Shown here: positions 1-6,717 of the stretch, piece by piece
How the letters are laid out: the number at the start of each line of letters is the position of its first letter
Position numbering within the stretch: the first letter of the stretch is position 1
Source of the DNA: Alphaproteobacteria bacterium
Lineage (GTDB): Bacteria; Pseudomonadota; Alphaproteobacteria; ATCC43930; CGMCC-115725
Reading direction: 5' to 3'
Length of the DNA: 12,000 nt
Assembly: GCA_005888425.1 (NCBI GenBank)
Contig: VAZF01000084.1
Location: 1 to 12,000, forward strand
Made by a program: the position numbers and the translations under genes
The notes under the pieces: model-generated
What the model saw: only the letters and a program-made list of their open reading frames with translations
Told to the model about the DNA's origin: nothing
Database searches by the model: none

Positions 1-389
1 TGCGCCGGCACGGTCTTGTCGCAGCCGCCGACCAGGATGACCGCGTCCATCGGTTGGGCGCGGATCATCTCCTCGGTGTCCATCGCCATCAGATTGCGGA
101 ACATCAGGCTGGTCGGAGTGAGGAACACTTCGCCCAGCGAGATCGTCGGAAAGACCATCGGCAATCCGCCGGCTGCCAGCACCCCGCGCTTCACCGCGTC
201 GATCAATTCCGGGAAATGCCGGTGGCAGTTGTTGAAGCCCGAGCGCGTATCGGCGATGCCGATGACCGGCTTTGCCAACATCTCCTGCGAATAGCCCATC
301 GAGCGGGCGAAGGAGCGCCGCAGGTACAGCGCAAAATCGGGGTCGCCGTAATTGGTTAGTCCGCGGCCGAGGCCGACGGGATCGGTCAT
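1..389 (-). CDS. IlvD/Edd-family dehydratase (N-terminal part, cut by window edge)
   Basis: The first 129 residues of an Fe-S dehydratase of the dihydroxy-acid / sugar-acid dehydratase family are visible; the rest lies left of position 1. Family members remove water from 2,3-dihydroxy acids or aldonic acids using a [2Fe-2S] cluster and Mg2+. Visible landmarks are the cysteine in GFNNCHRHF (Cys55), the stretch VKRGVLAAGG (66-75), the TSLMFRNLMAMD segment (93-104) and GGCDKTVPA (121-129), whose Cys123 and Asp-Lys are the usual cluster and metal ligands. The start at 389 has a GAGAGG seven bases upstream; an in-frame ATG six bases earlier (395) would sit too close to it. The gene follows the antiporter by 87 bases on the same strand, so they may be co-transcribed. 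The precise substrate (branched-chain amino acid precursor, xylonate, arabonate or similar) cannot be told from this fragment. Confidence 0.9.
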   Translation of the reverse strand, partial: MTDPVGLGRGLTNYGDPDFALYLRRSFARSMGYSQEMLAKPVIGIADTRSGFNNCHRHFPELIDAVKRGVLAAGGLPMVFPTISLGEVFLTPTSLMFRNLMAMDTEEMIRAQPMDAVILVGGCDKTVPA

Positions 390-476
390 GGGCATGCCTC
401 TCGGAACGGGTCGGCATCAGCTTGCCGCCCAGCGATACACCGGGGCAAGCGCCGCGTCGCCGCGCGCTGCCACCCG

Positions 477-2714
477 TCAGCTCGAGACGAAGAGCAGCGA
501 GCGCTCGGAGCGCTCGAGAACGGCGGCGGCGGCATGGCCGAAGGAAAGCCCCTCCGCCGGGCGCGGGCTGACGCCCATGACCAGGAGATTGTACGACCCG
601 TTGTGCAGACGCCGCAGGATTGCCTCTTCGGGCGCGATGGCCCGCCGCACCGCGGTGCGCACCGGGACGCCGCTGCGGTCGCCGAGCTCGACGATCTCGC
701 GCAGGATCGCCTCCTCGTCGGCGCCGATCGTCCAGGGGGTCGGGACCCGCCGGTGCCACGAGCGGCGTTGTTGCGCGACATAGAGCGCCGTCACCGAGCC
801 GTGATCCGCGCGTGCCAGCGCCAGCGCGACCTCGGCGCCGCGCCGCGAATAGAGATTCCCGGTCACCGGCACGAGGATCTCGAGGGCGCGCCCGATCCCG
901 GGTCGGCGATGCGAGCCGCGAGCGGCGGCGATCGCGAAGGCGCCTTTGAATTCGCCGGCGATCCGCGCGACCTTGTCGTCGAACGCATCCTCTCGCGCGA
1001 CGGGCTCGACCCCGATGAACAAGAGGTCGTAACCCTTGCGCGCCTCCCGGGCGACCGCTTCCTCGACGACATCGCTCTGCGGGCGCGTCGTGATGTCGAC
1101 TGGCCCCGCCGGCGCGTCCGCCTCTGCCGTATCGGGCGCGGCGGTGCTGGCGGTCGCCTTGGCGACGGCCTCCGCGTTGCGGCGCTGGCGCGTGCGCGCG
1201 CGCGGCGCGGCTTCGAGGATCGTCGTCGGAATACGCCGCGATCCCGCGAGGAGCCCCGCGAGCCGCGAGGCAAAATGGCCGCTCGGGCTGTCGTCGACCA
1301 TGACGAGCAGCCGCTCGATATTGGGGACAAACCCTTCAGCCTCGAACGCCTCTCGTTTGAGCCGCACCTCTTCATCTTCGCGCAACGGCACCCGCGCCAA
1401 GGACCAGCGCAGCATCGGCGGCATCGCCATCGTCGTGGCAACCGCCATGACCAGGATCATCGTGAACAGGGTTTGGCTCAGCGCGCCCATCGACAGCCCG
1501 ATCGTTGCGACGACGACCTCGGTCGAGCCGCGCGCGTTCATGCCCCAGCCGAGCGCCAGGCATTCGCGCCAGTTCAGGCCGCCGATCGTGCCGCCGAGAA
1601 AGGCGCCGCTGAACTTGCCCAGGCTGGCGATCAGGATCAGCAGCACCGACATCCCGAAAATCATCGGATCCCCGAGCACGGCGAGGTTGGCCTGCAGCCC
1701 GGCCATCCCGAAGAACACCGGCATGAAGAGGCCGACGATAAGGCCGCGCAATTGCTCGTCGATGTGGCGGGTCAGGATCGGCGACTGGCCAACGAGGATG
1801 CCGGCGACAAAGGCGCCGAGCACGGTGTGCACCCCGATCGCGTTGGTGATCAGCGCCATCACCCCCATGACGATCAGGATCGTCGTGATGACCGGCAGGT
1901 CGCTGACCAGATTGTCGTTGGCCCAGCGGATCAACAGCGCCACGACGCGCCGCCCGATCGTAAAGCTCACCGCCAGGAACAGCAGCGTGCCGAGGACGCT
2001 CTGCCCGATCGAGGCGAGATCGATCGTGCCATGACCCGCGAGCCCCAAGATGATCGACAGCAGGATCCAGCCGATCGTGTCGTCGACAATGGCCGCCGTT
2101 ACGATCAGCTGCCCGATCGTGCGCCGTAGAAAATCGAGCTCGCGGATCGTCAGCGCGACGATCTTGACCGAGGCGATCGCCAGCGCCGTCCCGATGAACA
2201 GTGTCGTGACGAGGCGCTGGTCGGGATGCGGCAGCATGCTGTCGGGCAAGGCCTCGCCCAGCGCGATGCCGCACAGGAACGGCACCGCGATACCGGCCAG
2301 CGAGACGCTGAGCGCGGCTTTGCCGGTGCGCCGCACCAGCGCTAGATCGGTTTCCATGCCGGTCAAGAGCAGCAGCATCAGAATGCCGAGCTGCGAGACC
2401 GCATCGATCATCGCCTTCTGCTCGGGGATAGCGGGGAACAGGGTGCGCTCGGCGGCTGGCCACAATACGCCGAGAACACTGGGCCCCAAGACGACACCCG
2501 CCAGCAGCTGGCCCATGATCGCCGGTTGGCCGATGCGCTGCATCCCCTCGCCGAGGAGCCGGCCGCACAGCAGTAACAGGATGATCTGCGCGACAAAGAC
2601 GGCCTCGGAGTGTCCGTGCGATGCCGCCGGTGCGGTCTGCGCCAAAACCGCACCCGGCAGCGCGATCAGCAGCCCGGCGCAGAGCAGCGCTTCGCCCCAG
2701 CGGCGCTTCGCCAT
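477..2714 (-). CDS. CPA2-family cation:proton antiporter with C-terminal USP-like domains
   Basis: A large inner-membrane Na+(K+)/H+ exchanger of the NapA/KefB superfamily. Numbering from the start at 2714 (745 aa), residues 1-25 form a signal-peptide-like stretch (MAKRRW, hydrophobic core, VLA|QT). About a dozen hydrophobic helices follow up to about residue 440. The ion-binding Asp-Asp pair is at 211-212 (AAIVDDTIGW), a NapA-like lysine is at 367 (SLGKFSGAF), and an NARGSTE motif lies near 395. After the membrane part come a USP-like region (about 467-600, interrupted by an Ala/Arg-rich linker) and a second USP-like domain (about 610-745) ending in VLERSERSLLFVSS. The DD plus Lys pattern is typical of electrogenic Na+/H+ exchangers; the ion is inferred. 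An in-frame ATG at 2747 would add 11 residues, but it has no Shine-Dalgarno and would put a long tail before the signal peptide. The 2714 start has a weak AAGAG upstream. Confidence 0.9.
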   Translation of the reverse strand: MAKRRWGEALLCAGLLIALPGAVLAQTAPAASHGHSEAVFVAQIILLLLCGRLLGEGMQRIGQPAIMGQLLAGVVLGPSVLGVLWPAAERTLFPAIPEQKAMIDAVSQLGILMLLLLTGMETDLALVRRTGKAALSVSLAGIAVPFLCGIALGEALPDSMLPHPDQRLVTTLFIGTALAIASVKIVALTIRELDFLRRTIGQLIVTAAIVDDTIGWILLSIILGLAGHGTIDLASIGQSVLGTLLFLAVSFTIGRRVVALLIRWANDNLVSDLPVITTILIVMGVMALITNAIGVHTVLGAFVAGILVGQSPILTRHIDEQLRGLIVGLFMPVFFGMAGLQANLAVLGDPMIFGMSVLLILIASLGKFSGAFLGGTIGGLNWRECLALGWGMNARGSTEVVVATIGLSMGALSQTLFTMILVMAVATTMAMPPMLRWSLARVPLREDEEVRLKREAFEAEGFVPNIERLLVMVDDSPSGHFASRLAGLLAGSRRIPTTILEAAPRARTRQRRNAEAVAKATASTAAPDTAEADAPAGPVDITTRPQSDVVEEAVAREARKGYDLLFIGVEPVAREDAFDDKVARIAGEFKGAFAIAAARGSHRRPGIGRALEILVPVTGNLYSRRGAEVALALARADHGSVTALYVAQQRRSWHRRVPTPWTIGADEEAILREIVELGDRSGVPVRTAVRRAIAPEEAILRRLHNGSYNLLVMGVSPRPAEGLSFGHAAAAVLERSERSLLFVSS

Positions 2715-2747
2715 CGCATTGCTCTTGGCAGCGGAGACTGGAGGCAT

Positions 2748-3111
2748 AGGCGGCTCGTGCGCGACGCCGCCTCACGTCGAGGGTCGGGGTCTAATCAAAA
2801 GAAATGCGCGGCAGCGCTGCTTTGTTCCAGATCGCGGTCGAGTTCGGCTCGAAACGGCAGCTTTGTCCGCGTTGTTGGCGCCGCAAGCCGTTGATTTCGT
2901 GCAATTCAATCATGCGGCCGGCCGGCCTGCCTTTGCCGATTACTGGAATTTTATCGCGCCACTTTGGGTATCAGCAGATACTGGCGGTGTTCAATTCATT
3001 GAGAACTTCCGTCTGCGCCATCTGGGTTGGGAATTTCCATAGGTAATTCGCGTTGACGGAAATGGCGGGATGGCTCGCGCGCGAGTAGCTGTGCGCGGGC
3101 GACACAACCAT
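2748..3111. other. Divergent intergenic region between antiporter and XRE regulator
   Basis: About 360 bases without a convincing gene separate two divergently transcribed genes, so promoters for both should lie here. The part from about 2940 to 3050 is more AT-rich than its surroundings. It contains a perfect 5-bp-arm palindrome GTATC-AGCA-GATAC (2968-2981) and a near-palindrome GTTCAAT-TC-ATTGAGAAC with one bulged base (2989-3006). I could not identify a confident -35/-10 pair on either strand. An 80-codon open frame on the plus strand (2804-3046) has no family resemblance and an odd composition, and is not called. Confidence 0.5.
2968..3006. promoter_or_regulatory. Candidate operator: two adjacent palindromes upstream of the XRE regulator
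   Basis: The perfect inverted repeat GTATC-AGCA-GATAC (2968-2981) is followed eight bases later by GTTCAAT-TC-ATTGAGAAC (2989-3006), symmetric except for one extra G. They lie 117-155 bases before the regulator start, in an AT-richer stretch. XRE repressors often bind such short dyads and control their own gene, so autoregulation is possible. This is inference from position only. Confidence 0.25.
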
Positions 3112-3117
3112 AGGTGA
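3112..3117 (+). promoter_or_regulatory. Ribosome binding site that fixes the XRE regulator start
   Basis: AGGTGA lies five bases before the ATG at 3123. A GTG at 3114 is in frame and would add three residues, but it overlaps this Shine-Dalgarno and has none of its own. The ATG is therefore preferred. Confidence 0.6.
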
Positions 3118-3122
3118 CGAGC

Positions 3123-3494
3123 ATGGCAAAGCCGAAAAGGGGCCGGTCCACGGCAGCGATCGACGACCATGTCGGAGCGCGCATCCGCGAGCGCCGCATC
3201 ATGCTGGGACTGACCCAACAACAGCTCGCCGAGATGATCGGCGTTACCTATCAGCAGGCACATAAATACGAGCGCGGGATCAATCGCGTTTCGGCTGGCC
3301 GGCTCTACGAGATCGCCCGCGTCCTCAACGCACAGATTACCTATTTCTACGAGGGGTTGGGACAGGAAGCGCCGCGCCCGGTCACGCCGCACCAACGCAT
3401 GCTGCTCGAGATCGCCCGCAACTTCGCCGAGATCCAGAACGAGAAGCACCAGGAGGCGGTCAGCCAACTGGCGCGTGCGCTCGCCGGCCGCTAA
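3123..3494 (+). CDS. XRE-family (Cro/C1-type helix-turn-helix) transcriptional regulator
   Basis: A 123-residue cytoplasmic DNA-binding protein. A basic N-terminal tail (MAKPKRGRST) is followed by an HTH_3 domain at about residues 18-73. The helix-turn-helix itself is the segment GLTQQQLAEMIGVTYQQAHK (29-48), followed by YERGINRVSAGRL. The C-terminal 45 residues are mostly helical and probably serve for dimerisation. It resembles alphaproteobacterial regulators of the PraR/PhrR type, in which this single domain plus short tail is the usual size. It is transcribed away from the antiporter and towards the class II aldolase gene, with a shared hairpin between the convergent ends. The targets are unknown; the palindromes at 2968-3006 make self-regulation plausible. 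Confidence 0.88.
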   Translation: MAKPKRGRSTAAIDDHVGARIRERRIMLGLTQQQLAEMIGVTYQQAHKYERGINRVSAGRLYEIARVLNAQITYFYEGLGQEAPRPVTPHQRMLLEIARNFAEIQNEKHQEAVSQLARALAGR

Positions 3495-3530
3495 GACCGG
3501 GCGCTAAGGACAGAGTCGGCAGAGCCAGTC

Positions 3531-3560
3531 AAGCCGGCGCGGCGGCGACCGCGCCGGCTT
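3531..3560. terminator. Bidirectional hairpin between convergent genes
   Basis: Perfect 11-bp inverted repeat AAGCCGGCGCG (3531-3541) / CGCGCCGGCTT (3550-3560) with an 8-base loop. It starts 36 bases after the regulator stop and lies seven bases after the aldolase stop on the other strand. There is no long T-run on either side, so the terminator role rests on the stable stem and its position between converging genes. Confidence 0.65.
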
Positions 3561-3567
3561 ATCACGA

Positions 3568-4353
3568 TCAGGTGCGGTAGCTCGGGTCGAGCCGGTCGCA
3601 GAGACGCAGCAGCGCCGGCCATTCGCGCTGCCCTGGGAGACGCGCCAGATTGCCGTCGGAGAACTGTGCCGCCTGCCGCTCACAGGTGTCCGGGTCAGGG
3701 ACGACGATTTTCTGGCCGGACGCCGTCGCGGCCTGGATCTTCAATTGCGCCTCGGCCGAGCGCTCGAAATGATAGGTCGACGAGAACGCCTCGGCGACGT
3801 TGCGCCCGGTCGCGAGGAGGCCGTGGTTGCGCAACACGAGCACTGGATGGTTGCCGATGCTGCGCTGCAGCCGCTCGCGCTCGTCCATGTCGAGCGAGAC
3901 ACCTTCGTAAACATGGTAGCCGAGGCGGTTGTAGAAGCGCATCGCCCATTGGCTGAGCGGCAAGAGCCCATCTTCGAGCGCGCCGACCGCGATATCCGCT
4001 TCGGTATGCGTATGGATGACGCATTGCACATCGGGCCGCGCGTAATAAATCGCGCCGTGGATGACGATGCCGGCATAGATCGGCTCGTATTCCGACGGTT
4101 CGATCAATTTGCCGTCGAGATCGACCTTGAGGAGGTTCGAGGCTGTGATCTCGTCGAACATCAGCCCCATCGGGTTGATCAGGATCTGATCGGTCGTTCC
4201 CGGCACCCGCGCCGAATTGTGCGTCAGGACGAGATCGTCCCAGCCGAAATGCGCGAGGAGCCGGTAGCAGGCGGCGAGATCGACCCGAACCTGCCATTCC
4301 TCGGGACTGATATGCCGCGGCCGCGCCGCCAGCCTGGTCTCAATCGTGTCCAT
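3568..4353 (-). CDS. Class II aldolase/adducin family protein
   Basis: A 261-residue cytoplasmic protein of the zinc-dependent class II aldolase/adducin fold, whose members include fuculose-1-phosphate aldolase, ribulose-5-phosphate 4-epimerase and several decarboxylases. Visible motifs are LTHNSARVPG (43-52; substrate/phosphate-loop region), ILINPMGLMFDEI (57-69), PSEYEP (86-91; Glu88 matches the catalytic Glu of FucA), and the zinc histidines His114 and His116 (VIHTHT) and His177 (RNHGLL). All three metal ligands are present, so it should be active, unlike true adducins. Length is normal for the bacterial subfamily (about 250-260). AAGGAG lies six to seven bases before the ATG, at the edge of a palindromic repeat. 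Substrate cannot be told; the neighbouring lactonase suggests sugar-acid or similar carbon metabolism, but that is inference. Confidence 0.9.
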   Translation of the reverse strand: MDTIETRLAARPRHISPEEWQVRVDLAACYRLLAHFGWDDLVLTHNSARVPGTTDQILINPMGLMFDEITASNLLKVDLDGKLIEPSEYEPIYAGIVIHGAIYYARPDVQCVIHTHTEADIAVGALEDGLLPLSQWAMRFYNRLGYHVYEGVSLDMDERERLQRSIGNHPVLVLRNHGLLATGRNVAEAFSSTYHFERSAEAQLKIQAATASGQKIVVPDPDTCERQAAQFSDGNLARLPGQREWPALLRLCDRLDPSYRT

Positions 4354-4360
4354 ACCTGGC

Positions 4361-4396
4361 TCCTTCGTAGCATGGGCTGAGCCTAGCGGAGCCCAT
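4361..4396. repeat. REP-like palindromic repeat, copy A
   Basis: Imperfect palindrome whose outer arms are ATGGGCT (4372-4378) and AGCCCAT (4390-4396), preceded by TTCGTAG. It lies directly upstream of the aldolase start, and its left end supplies the AAGGAG ribosome binding site of that gene. A diverged copy is at 5761-5796. Similar TTCGTAGGATGGGCT / AGCCCATC-like elements are common between genes in alphaproteobacteria. Confidence 0.6.
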
Positions 4397-4475
4397 CACT
4401 CGATACCCGTGCAATTATTGAGGGGCTTTGCTGCGCTCACTCCATCCTGCTATTTGGAGCCCCGCCGCGTCCCGC

Positions 4476-5732
4476 TTACGTCGGCAGCGGCACCATCCCC
4501 ATCCAGAACATTGTCTTGTCCCCGACATCGACGTCGTAGGCGCGCACGAAGGTAAGCTTGCCGTCGTCGCCGATGCGGAACACCGAAAGACCGGCCGGCA
4601 CCGTCTTCACGGTGTCTCCCTCGCGCACATCCACCGGCAGATTGTGCTGCGCCACGAGCAAGCGGCCGCTCGGGTCGATGTGGAACGTCCGGGGATGAAG
4701 CTTGTGGGTATCGGCGTGCTGGATCGGCTTCGGCTCCCCGGTGGATTGATCGATCGCGAAGACGACAATGCTGTTCTCTCCACCCTTGAAGACCTTCTTG
4801 CCCTGAAACTCGTCGGTCTGCTCGGCGCGATTAGCCCCATACAGGAACCGGCCGTTTGGATGCACATGCACCGTGCCTGCCGCCGGGCGCGCCCGAATGT
4901 TGCCGGGCTCCGCCAACGTCTCTGCGCGGAAGGCGATCTCCGGATTGATGCGGCCGTTCTCCATCCGGTAGGTGTACATCTTGTTCTGCGTCTCGATGGA
5001 CACGTACACCCAGGGCTTCGTTGGATGGAAGTCGAGGTGGCGCGGCCCGAATTCATTGCCGCCATTCGGCGCAATCGAGACTTCGTTGGTCAGCAGCCCA
5101 TCCTTGTAGTCGAAGACCTTTAATGCGCCCGGGTCTTCAGGTTTGCTCGGGGTGCCTTCATTGCCGCGGGTCACAAGGATCGCGAGCTTGTTATCGGGCG
5201 TCGTGCGGACCTGATGGGCGTAAATGCCGGCGTCGATCGAACCCGGCTGCTTCACCTCTTCGCCGAGTGTTGCGTCCTTGTTAATGCGGTACACTCGCAC
5301 GGCGCTCGGGTTCGGGAACGCGACGAGGATATTGTCAGACGGAATGTCGGTGCTGAGGTGGATCGGGCGCTGCGGCAACCGGATTGGCTCGCCATGCTTG
5401 GTCAGCGCGCCGGACTTCGGGTCGATCGCAAATGCCGTGACGAAATGATCGGTCTTTGGCTCTCTGACGTAATTCGGCGCGCTGTTGCTGCTCGCGACAT
5501 AGAGGTAGCGCCTCGATGCGTGAGGCCAAGCATATTGGATGCCGCCCGTCACCGTCATTGTCTCGCGCTTGATTAGCTCCGCGCCGGCCACATCCACGTC
5601 GTAATGGATGAGGTCGGGCCCTACATTCGCGTAGATCGCGATCTTCTGCGCCGCCGGTTGTTGGGCAGAGACCAAGCGGGGCGCCGCCACGCTCGCGGCG
5701 GCAAGCGACAGAAACGTCCTCCGGCTAACCAT
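4476..5732 (-). CDS. Lactonase-family beta-propeller protein with Tat signal
   Basis: A 418-residue protein related to 6-phosphogluconolactonase of the seven-bladed beta-propeller type (Pgl/YbhE, carboxymuconate-cyclase-like). The N-terminus carries a twin-arginine signal (SRRTFL at 3-8, then an alanine-rich core and SAQQ around 22-25), so it is probably exported folded to the periplasm. Propeller motifs include GPRHLDFHP (229-237), HPNGRFLYGANR (291-302) and HPRTFHIDPSGRLL (346-359). E. coli Pgl is cytoplasmic and about 330 residues long, so export and the longer chain point to a different lactone or sugar-derived substrate. GGGAGAG lies five bases before the start. The gene has a repeat upstream (5761-5796) and another just beyond its end, and its GC content is lower than that of the flanking catabolic genes. 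Confidence 0.88.
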   Translation of the reverse strand: MVSRRTFLSLAAASVAAPRLVSAQQPAAQKIAIYANVGPDLIHYDVDVAGAELIKRETMTVTGGIQYAWPHASRRYLYVASSNSAPNYVREPKTDHFVTAFAIDPKSGALTKHGEPIRLPQRPIHLSTDIPSDNILVAFPNPSAVRVYRINKDATLGEEVKQPGSIDAGIYAHQVRTTPDNKLAILVTRGNEGTPSKPEDPGALKVFDYKDGLLTNEVSIAPNGGNEFGPRHLDFHPTKPWVYVSIETQNKMYTYRMENGRINPEIAFRAETLAEPGNIRARPAAGTVHVHPNGRFLYGANRAEQTDEFQGKKVFKGGENSIVVFAIDQSTGEPKPIQHADTHKLHPRTFHIDPSGRLLVAQHNLPVDVREGDTVKTVPAGLSVFRIGDDGKLTFVRAYDVDVGDKTMFWMGMVPLPT

Positions 5733-5760
5733 CGTGTCTCTCCCAAGATTATGGCCTTCG

Positions 5761-5796
5761 GCTTCGTAGGAGGCGCTGAGCGTAAGCGAAGCCCAT
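5761..5796. repeat. REP-like palindromic repeat, copy B (degenerate)
   Basis: Shares TTCGTAG, GCTGAGC, a TA-rich centre, AGCG and AGCCCAT with the copy at 4361-4396, in the same order and spacing give or take a base. The left arm (AGGCGCT) has decayed, so the palindrome is broken. It lies 29 bases upstream of the lactonase start and just after the SRPBCC gene stop. Confidence 0.55.
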
Positions 5797-5807
5797 GCTA
5801 TCGGGCA

Positions 5808-6251
5808 TTATTGGTTGATCTCGGGTTCGACGAGCCTTGCCAAGTTTTGCAGCGACTCTTGCCAGCCGAGATAACAGGCTTCCAGCGGTATGATTTCGGG
5901 CAGGCCTTCCTGCACGATGTTGAGTTCGGTGCCGACCGATACTTTCTTCAATGACACCGTCACCTGGATATCGCCGGCCAGGTTGGGATCGTCGAACTTG
6001 TCCGTATAGCGTACCAGTTCGTTCGGAACGAGCTCAACGTATTCACCGTGAAACGAGTGGCTGTTCCCTGTTGTGAAGTTCCGGAACGACATTTTGAACG
6101 TGCCGCCGACTTTCGGTTCCAGGTGATGCACGGTGCAGGCAAAGCCGCCGGGCGGCAGCCACTTCGCGAGCGCGTCCGCTTCGAGGAATGCGCGATAAAC
6201 CTTCTCCGGTGTGGTTGCCAGAACACGGTGCAGGCGCACGGCATTGGACAT
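5808..6251 (-). CDS. SRPBCC / AHSA1-like ligand-binding domain protein
   Basis: A 147-residue single-domain START/Bet v 1-fold protein of the AHSA1 (activator of Hsp90 ATPase C-terminal-like) group. Typical features are HRVLATTPEKVYRAFLEADALAKWLPP (8-34), the glycine turn KVGGTFKMSFRN (47-58), HGEYVELVPNELVRYTDKF (68-86) and the C-terminal helix GWQESLQNLARLVE (129-142). Members bind hydrophobic ligands in a central cavity; the function of most bacterial ones is not known. The ATG at 6251 is chosen because GGGAG lies a few bases upstream and the fold begins right after it; an open frame reaching 6302 would overlap the DUF35 stop. It follows the DUF35 gene by 47 bases on the same strand, but its GC is clearly lower (about 52-57% in the 60-base lines sampled). 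Confidence 0.85.
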   Translation of the reverse strand: MSNAVRLHRVLATTPEKVYRAFLEADALAKWLPPGGFACTVHHLEPKVGGTFKMSFRNFTTGNSHSFHGEYVELVPNELVRYTDKFDDPNLAGDIQVTVSLKKVSVGTELNIVQEGLPEIIPLEACYLGWQESLQNLARLVEPEINQ

Positions 6252-6298
6252 GGTGTCTCCCTTAGACCCAAGAGCCATCAGGTTACGTACGCCGCATC

Positions 6299-6712
6299 TC
6301 ACGCCGGCGTGAACATCGGCACGGGTGGCCCGCCATCGCTCGGCTTAAAGACAAGCTGGACCGGCTGGCCGATGCGGAGCGCGTCGAGGTCGCAATCGAC
6401 GATGTTGGTCATCATCGTCGGGCCCTCGGCGAGCGTCACATAGGCGATCGCGTAGGGCACCGGCGCGCGCCGCATGACGCTGTATGTATAGATCGTGCCG
6501 CGGCCCGAGGCTTCCTGCCATTCGACCTTGTCGCTAAAGCAGAACGGGCAGTGCGGGCGCGGATAGAAATGCGGCTCGCCGCAAGCGGCGCATTTCTTAT
6601 AGAGGAGCTTGCCTTGCCCGGCCGCTTCCCAGAAATGCTCGGTTTCGGGGTTGACCGGCGGCGGGGCGATCTTGCGCTGCTGTGGTTGAGTTTGCTGCTG
6701 TGTCTGGGCCAT
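6299..6712 (-). CDS. DUF35 zinc-ribbon / OB-fold protein (thiolase partner)
   Basis: A 137-residue protein with the usual two-part layout. After a Gln-rich tail (MAQTQQQTQPQQ) come a helix (about 20-38), a rubredoxin-like zinc ribbon with Cys41, Cys44, Cys55 and Cys58 (CAAC and CPFC pairs), and a C-terminal OB-fold (about 64-137) containing GRGTIYTYSVMRRAP and IAYVTLAEGP. DUF35 proteins form complexes with SCP-x-type thiolases or thiolase-like aldolases and are often essential for their activity. In keeping with this, the ATG lies five bases after the stop of the thiolase-like gene, with its GGGAG inside the end of that gene, which implies tight co-translation. Acyl-CoA binding by the OB-fold is known for some members and is inferred here. 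Confidence 0.92.
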   Translation of the reverse strand: MAQTQQQTQPQQRKIAPPPVNPETEHFWEAAGQGKLLYKKCAACGEPHFYPRPHCPFCFSDKVEWQEASGRGTIYTYSVMRRAPVPYAIAYVTLAEGPTMMTNIVDCDLDALRIGQPVQLVFKPSDGGPPVPMFTPA

Positions 6713-6717
6713 GGCGC

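Noticed and set aside
534..2129. 531-codon open frame on the plus strand, opposite the antiporter
   Set aside because: It is rich in Arg/Asp/His/Gln with no domain pattern, as expected from the antisense strand of a GC-rich gene, and the minus-strand antiporter is unmistakable.
2050..3042. 330-codon open frame on the plus strand running from the antiporter into the intergenic region
   Set aside because: Ser/Arg/Ile-rich translation without family resemblance; most of it is the shadow of the antiporter N-terminus.
2804..3046. 80-codon open frame in the divergent intergenic region
   Set aside because: No ribosome binding site of note, mixed composition with scattered Cys/Trp, and no recognisable family; the region is better explained as promoters and operators.
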